Assembly: GCA_029858605.1 (NCBI GenBank)
Contig: JAOUET010000006.1
Location: forward strand, 1 to 24,604
Length of the DNA: 24,604 bases
Source of the DNA: Coriobacteriia bacterium
GTDB taxonomy: Bacteria > Actinomycetota > Coriobacteriia > Anaerosomatales > JAENZW01
Direction of reading: 5' to 3'
Below, in pieces: positions 21,129-24,604 of this stretch. A model generated the notes under the pieces. That model saw only the letters and a program-made list of their open reading frames with translations. It made no database searches and had not been told where the DNA came from. A program made the position numbers and the translations under genes. Position 1 is the stretch's first letter, and every line of letters begins with the position of its first letter.

Positions 21129-22361
21129 ATGCCTGTGACGTATTGGGTCACGTTGAGCACCGGCGGAATGCTCGTCGGTGCCGCCCTCGTCGGCATCTTG
21201 AGTCTGCGCCGCTCGGCCGAGCCGGCAATGGCCCTTCTCATGCTCATGGGGACAGCGTCCTCCGTCTACGGCGTCTGGGGCGTCGCTTCGGACTACGGAC
21301 GTCCTGAAGTCACCGCCGCCGGAGTGCTTCTGTCCGCGGGGTGTGTGATCGGGGGATACGGACTCGCCAGCGCCTCCTTGCCTTCCCTGTTCACCAGGAT
21401 CCCGACAGTCGACCTCGGATTCCTCGACATGACGCGCCGAGTTGACGGGGTATGCGTGCTCGTGATCGCCTGCGTTGAGCCCGAGAGGTACGAGCCTTCG
21501 ATGGTCGCTGACGAGCTGCATGAGCTTGAGGTTCTGGGACTGCCTGAGACCACCATCGGGGTTACGCCGTTCCTTTTCGCGGCTCAGAAGACACGCTATC
21601 GCGCAGCCGGGGGGCGCAGCCCTTCCCCCCGACAGGCCGAAGCGGTCGTCGAGCGCCTCGAATCCGTGCTTGACGCGGAGCGTTTCCCGCTCGTCAGGCT
21701 CATCACATGTGCCGGACGCGACCTCGTGGCGACTACGTTCGCAAGGGCCGTGGATCAAGGGTTCAGGGAATTCGTCATCGCCAACCTCTCCGCTGCAGAA
21801 TCATCCACCTGGGAACGTGCGAAAGAGGATCTAGCGGCGCTGCGCCCGGATGACTACGAGATCAGAATCGCGTACACGACACCACTGTGGGCGTCCGAGA
21901 GGCTGTCGACCATGCTGACCGAACGGATCTTGCCGCTGGTGCAGGAACACGAGAGCTCGGGCGTGGCTCTCGTAGTGCATGGACAATCCGACTTTCGCTC
22001 GCGTCGACAGCCTCAGTTCGACGTGCAGGAGAACGCATTCGCGAACAGGATTCGAATGGGACTCGCGGAGCATGGAGTCTCCGAGGCCGACGTGCGTCTC
22101 TGCTTCGCCGAATGGGGTACGCCGGACATAGTGGAGACCGTCCGCCATCTTGCAGCTCTGGGCAGCACACGCATTCTCGTATGTCCGACTTGCTACCCGT
22201 TTGAATCCATCGCGACCGTTCTCGATTTTGCCGTAGCCATCAGGCAGGCTCGAGTCTCGCCCGCTGTCTACGTGACAACTCTCACGGCGTGGGGCAACGA
22301 TCCGATCGTGGCCGAGACTCTCAGGGAACGCGTAGAAGCAGCCGCTCGCGAATTCGACTAG
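21129..22361 (+). CDS. Membrane-anchored ferrochelatase-like (HemH/CbiX superfamily) protein
   Basis: This 410-residue protein starts at the ATG at 21129, with AGGAGGG about 9 nt upstream; an ATG at 21108 precedes the RBS. Three hydrophobic helices (about residues 6-27, 33-52 and 62-88) are followed by a soluble two-lobe chelatase-type region. Supporting motifs are ALVVHGQSDF (H284), in the place of the ferrochelatase FSAHSLP histidine, VQENAFANRIRMGL, and LVCPTCYPFESIATVLDF (E359), in the place of the conserved Glu of CPGFxSDxLET. These suggest metal insertion into a tetrapyrrole, or a related binding role. Sequence similarity to true HemH is low and the membrane anchor is unusual, so this may be a divergent paralogue rather than the housekeeping enzyme. 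No other haem or cobalamin genes are nearby. Confidence 0.72.
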   Translation: MPVTYWVTLSTGGMLVGAALVGILSLRRSAEPAMALLMLMGTASSVYGVWGVASDYGRPEVTAAGVLLSAGCVIGGYGLASASLPSLFTRIPTVDLGFLDMTRRVDGVCVLVIACVEPERYEPSMVADELHELEVLGLPETTIGVTPFLFAAQKTRYRAAGGRSPSPRQAEAVVERLESVLDAERFPLVRLITCAGRDLVATTFARAVDQGFREFVIANLSAAESSTWERAKEDLAALRPDDYEIRIAYTTPLWASERLSTMLTERILPLVQEHESSGVALVVHGQSDFRSRRQPQFDVQENAFANRIRMGLAEHGVSEADVRLCFAEWGTPDIVETVRHLAALGSTRILVCPTCYPFESIATVLDFAVAIRQARVSPAVYVTTLTAWGNDPIVAETLRERVEAAAREFD

Positions 22362-22392
22362 CCGGGTGGTTTGGGTGGGTATCGCCGCGTCG

Positions 22393-23109
22393 CTATTCGG
22401 AGGCGCACCGCTCCCAATTCCAGGCATGCTGTCTGCGAATCTGTGGAATGCGCACTGCGTAGCGCACGGCCATGCCGAGCCCACCGCTGCCGGTCTCGGC
22501 TCGTGTCTCGAGGTTCTTCACGCTGGAGCGTAGATCCTCGGCAGATGTTCCGCGGAACAGGGTGTAGCCCGTCCCGATGCCCTTGAGCACGTGCGCGTCC
22601 GAACCGCCCGTCGCGGCGATGCCCTGACCGCCCGCAAAGACCTTCGCGGCGACTCGATTCGCCCACACCAGATACGGGATCGAGTTGTAGACCTCGAGCG
22701 CTTGGAACGCCAGTTCGCTCACAGCGTCGAGGAATCCGTTTCGCCCGAACGGGCCGAAGACGCCGCGCTTGGAGAACGGGTGCGGGATGATTGCGATCCC
22801 CTGCTGGTCGTTGATTCGGTGAATCGTCTCGGCAGCGCTCAGGCCGGCCGGGACCGGCTTCTCCAGAAAGAGACCGATTATGTGGCCGGAACGCGACGAT
22901 ATCTCCTCGCCGACTATCACCTCGAACTCGTACATGTCTTCGAGCGATTTCGCGAAGAGGGCGCCTTCCATCGTGTTGTGATCGGTAATAGCGATCACGG
23001 AAAGATCGGTGTGCTCTTGGACGTGCTCCATGATTTGAGGGATGCGGGCCAGACCGTCGCTGTGACTGCTATGGATGTGCAGGTCCGCCTTGCTCCAGAC
23101 GTCTTTCAC
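22393..23109 (-). CDS. PHP-domain metal-dependent phosphoesterase
   Basis: This 238-residue protein has the four PHP motifs in order: KADLHIHSSHSDG at the N-terminus, IAITDHNTMEGA near residue 40, GEEISSRSGHIIGLFL near 67, and IIPHPFSK near 107, with GGSDAH near 168. Together they supply the His/Asp/Glu ligands of a trinuclear metal site that hydrolyses phosphoesters, as in small stand-alone PHP proteins of the TrpH/RNase AM type. The substrate is unknown. The start is GTG with AGAGGGG about 7 nt upstream. It faces the ferrochelatase-like gene convergently across 31 nt, and the upstream aminotransferase gene ends 212 nt away, so it may have its own promoter. Confidence 0.92.
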   Translation of the reverse strand: MKDVWSKADLHIHSSHSDGLARIPQIMEHVQEHTDLSVIAITDHNTMEGALFAKSLEDMYEFEVIVGEEISSRSGHIIGLFLEKPVPAGLSAAETIHRINDQQGIAIIPHPFSKRGVFGPFGRNGFLDAVSELAFQALEVYNSIPYLVWANRVAAKVFAGGQGIAATGGSDAHVLKGIGTGYTLFRGTSAEDLRSSVKNLETRAETGSGGLGMAVRYAVRIPQIRRQHAWNWERCASE

Positions 23110-23321
23110 TCGTATTCCCCTCTGAGAACCCTCCGTGCGGAGGACGGGTAGCGCCGTTCGATCTCAGTGCAAGTCTCGTGCCGCTTGAAGCTGACCGACA
23201 TGAGACCCAAGTACGACATCGGCGCCAGCGTCTGCACTCTGCAGCACTCGGTGACAGACGGGCAATATTGAGCGACGAACCGTCCTGTCTGCCGACGGTC
23301 GGTGTCGGCAACTCCTGTAGT
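23110..23321. other. 212-nt intergenic region with two hairpins
   Basis: Two dyads are visible on the minus strand: TGCCGAC-N7-GTCGGCA just after the aminotransferase stop (about 23290-23312), which could be a terminator without a T-run, and CCTCCGCACGGAGG just upstream of the PHP gene RBS. A short open stretch between them ends ADAGADVVLGSHVGQLQ, discussed under findings. I see no convincing gene or tRNA. Confidence 0.4.
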
Positions 23322-24476
23322 CTACCTGTTCTCGGCCCAAGAGCGCAGCCGCTCGACCCCCTCGCGCAGTCTTTCAAGGGATGCTGCGTAGCTCACACGC
23401 AGGAATCCCTCGCCTCCGGTGCCGAAGTCGACGCCCGGGGCGACAGCTACTCCAGCCTCGTCCAACAGACGATACGCGAGCGCAAGCGAGTCCCCGCCCC
23501 AGTCGCGCGCATCCGCAAAGACGTAGAAGGCCCCAGTCGGCTCGCTCGCCACAACAAGCCCCACGTCTCTGAGCGCGGGCACGACGAACTGCCTCCGCTC
23601 GTCGTATATTTCGCGCATGCGCGCAACGTCGGCTTGCGCTTCCGTCAGCGCCGTGACCCCTGCCACCTGTACGAAGTGGTTTGCGCACAGAAAGAAATTC
23701 TGTTGGATCTTCTCGGCAGGCCTCACGAATTCCGGCGGCGCGATCATGTAGCCAAGACGCCAACCGGTCATCGCATAGGCCTTGGAGAAGCCATTGAGCA
23801 CGAATGCCCGGTCTGTGAACTCGAGAATCGACCGGTCTCGCCCGCCGAAGTAGAGCCCGTGGTAGATCTCGTCACTCGCGATGTAGACGCCCGTCTCCTC
23901 GGCGATTCTGCCCAGTCCCTCGAGATCCTCCGGCGCGAGCGTTGCACCCGTAGGGTTCGCGGGCGAGTTGATCACGATCGCACGCGTGCGTGGAGTGATC
24001 GCAGCCCGGACTTCCTCGAGCCTGAACCTGAACCCCTCTTCGGCCCGCACCGGGACGGGAATCGGCGACCCCCCAAGGAAGCCCACGTAGTTCGGGTATG
24101 CGGGATAGCAGGGGTCAGAGACTATCACTTCATCGCCGGGATCGAGGAGTGCGCCGAAAAGCAGCAGCATCGCAGGAGACGTGCCCTGGGTGACGACGAC
24201 CTTGTCCGGCCCTACATCGACGCCGTATGTCGCCCTGTAGTGCGCCGAAACGGCTTCGCGCAAGCTGGGAAGGCCGAGTGATTGCGTGTACCCGGTCTCC
24301 CCGTGCTCCATCGCTTCCTCGGCTGCCTTCTTGACCACCTCGGGAGTGGGCAGATCGGGATCACCGATCTCAAGACGCACGATGTCGCGACCCTGCGCCT
24401 CGAGCTCCTTCGCACGCGCGACCACGTCCATGACGACGAACGGCCTGATGATCTGCGCGCGTTTGGATACGGACAC
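23322..24476 (-). CDS. Class I/II PLP-dependent aminotransferase
   Basis: This 384-residue fold-type I aminotransferase has all key elements. LEIGDPDLPTPE and GYTQSLGLPSLREAV form the N-terminal arm. VVTQGTSPAM binds the cofactor phosphate, NSPANPTG and SDEIYHGLYF supply the Asn and Asp/Tyr that hold the PLP ring, LNGFSKAYAMTGWRLGY holds the Schiff-base Lys, and FLRVSYA holds the carboxylate-binding Arg. It is cytoplasmic and transfers amino groups between an amino acid and a 2-oxo acid. Aspartate, alanine, aromatic or diaminopimelate-related substrates are all possible. I chose the GTG at 24476 because AGGAGG lies 4 nt upstream; the GTG at 24494 would put that RBS inside the gene. A promoter candidate is at 24537-24565. 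Confidence 0.95.
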   Translation of the reverse strand: MSVSKRAQIIRPFVVMDVVARAKELEAQGRDIVRLEIGDPDLPTPEVVKKAAEEAMEHGETGYTQSLGLPSLREAVSAHYRATYGVDVGPDKVVVTQGTSPAMLLLFGALLDPGDEVIVSDPCYPAYPNYVGFLGGSPIPVPVRAEEGFRFRLEEVRAAITPRTRAIVINSPANPTGATLAPEDLEGLGRIAEETGVYIASDEIYHGLYFGGRDRSILEFTDRAFVLNGFSKAYAMTGWRLGYMIAPPEFVRPAEKIQQNFFLCANHFVQVAGVTALTEAQADVARMREIYDERRQFVVPALRDVGLVVASEPTGAFYVFADARDWGGDSLALAYRLLDEAGVAVAPGVDFGTGGEGFLRVSYAASLERLREGVERLRSWAENR

Positions 24477-24536
24477 GATTCCTCCTGATGTCACGAGCGA
24501 TTCTCGGGGTGGGTTGTGGCTTGTGCCGGCATAGGG

Positions 24537-24565
24537 ACTGTATCACCGTGGTTGCCGCAGACCAA
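24537..24565 (-). promoter_or_regulatory. Promoter candidate for the aminotransferase gene
   Basis: On the minus strand TTGGTC (24560-24565) and TACAGT (24537-24542) are exactly 17 nt apart, about 60 nt before the chosen GTG start. The rest of the right edge (24566-24604) shows nothing recognisable. Confidence 0.45.
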
Positions 24566-24604
24566 CGCGCGTGCGACGATGTTTCTCGCCGCACACAGCC
24601 ACTA

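Noticed and set aside
23110..23321. tRNA gene in the intergenic region (GTTCGATCT-like T-loop)
   Set aside because: No matching acceptor, D-arm or anticodon stem could be built around it.

Overview
This is a GC-rich, tightly packed bacterial chromosome segment with no mobile elements, tRNA or rRNA genes or CRISPR arrays that I can recognise. Almost every gene is on the minus strand. The two clear plus-strand genes are a CsoR/CstR-family repressor and a ferrochelatase-like protein. Gene content suggests a Gram-positive, high-GC, probably anaerobic or microaerophilic organism: a SpoIIE/STAS/HATPase partner-switching module, an MGDG-synthase-like glycosyltransferase, many GTG/TTG starts and strong GGAGG ribosome binding sites. 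A deep-branching actinobacterium (Coriobacteriia-like) is one guess. The taxon is an inference, and the presence of sigma-54 would be unusual for Actinomycetota.

Layout. (1) Positions 1-6783, minus strand: one apparent stress-signalling and envelope operon, transcribed from right to left. It runs from a membrane sensor with three GAF domains and a SpoIIE/PP2C phosphatase, to a fused STAS-HATPase protein, a GT28 glycosyltransferase, a nitroreductase, a HAD hydrolase and a truncated alkaline-phosphatase-superfamily protein. (2) Positions 6907-13080, minus strand: a copper-handling block with CcdA, CopA, a membrane-anchored cupredoxin, a CopZ-like chaperone, a SafE-like transporter fused to a cupredoxin domain, and a small zinc-ribbon membrane protein. 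(3) Positions 13163-17441, minus strand: rpoN, a sensor histidine kinase and an NtrC-type sigma-54 activator, joined by ATGA overlaps. (4) Positions 17647-19555: an EamA transporter and a cation diffusion facilitator. (5) Positions 19580-21045: a CsoR/CstR-family repressor and a thioredoxin-FmdB-DUF302 operon, each preceded by the same promoter architecture with a G-tract dyad operator in the -35/-10 spacer. (6) Positions 21129-24604: a membrane-anchored ferrochelatase-like protein, a PHP phosphoesterase and a PLP aminotransferase.

The main observation is a self-contained sigma-54 regulatory unit beside the copper genes. A near-perfect -24/-12 promoter (TGGCAC-N5-TTGCA, 13122-13137) lies immediately downstream of the activator gene and heads the zinc-ribbon/SafE-cupredoxin genes. 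A second good match (11369-11384) precedes copZ-cupredoxin-copA, and a third, weaker match (17498-17513) precedes rpoN itself. This suggests that copper traffic here is under a local RpoN/two-component circuit.

The second observation concerns the CsoR-family repressor. Its copper-ligand histidine position is a serine (C41-S66-C70), as expected of a CstR-like persulfide/thiol sensor rather than a copper sensor. Its apparent target is a thioredoxin operon, not the copper genes.
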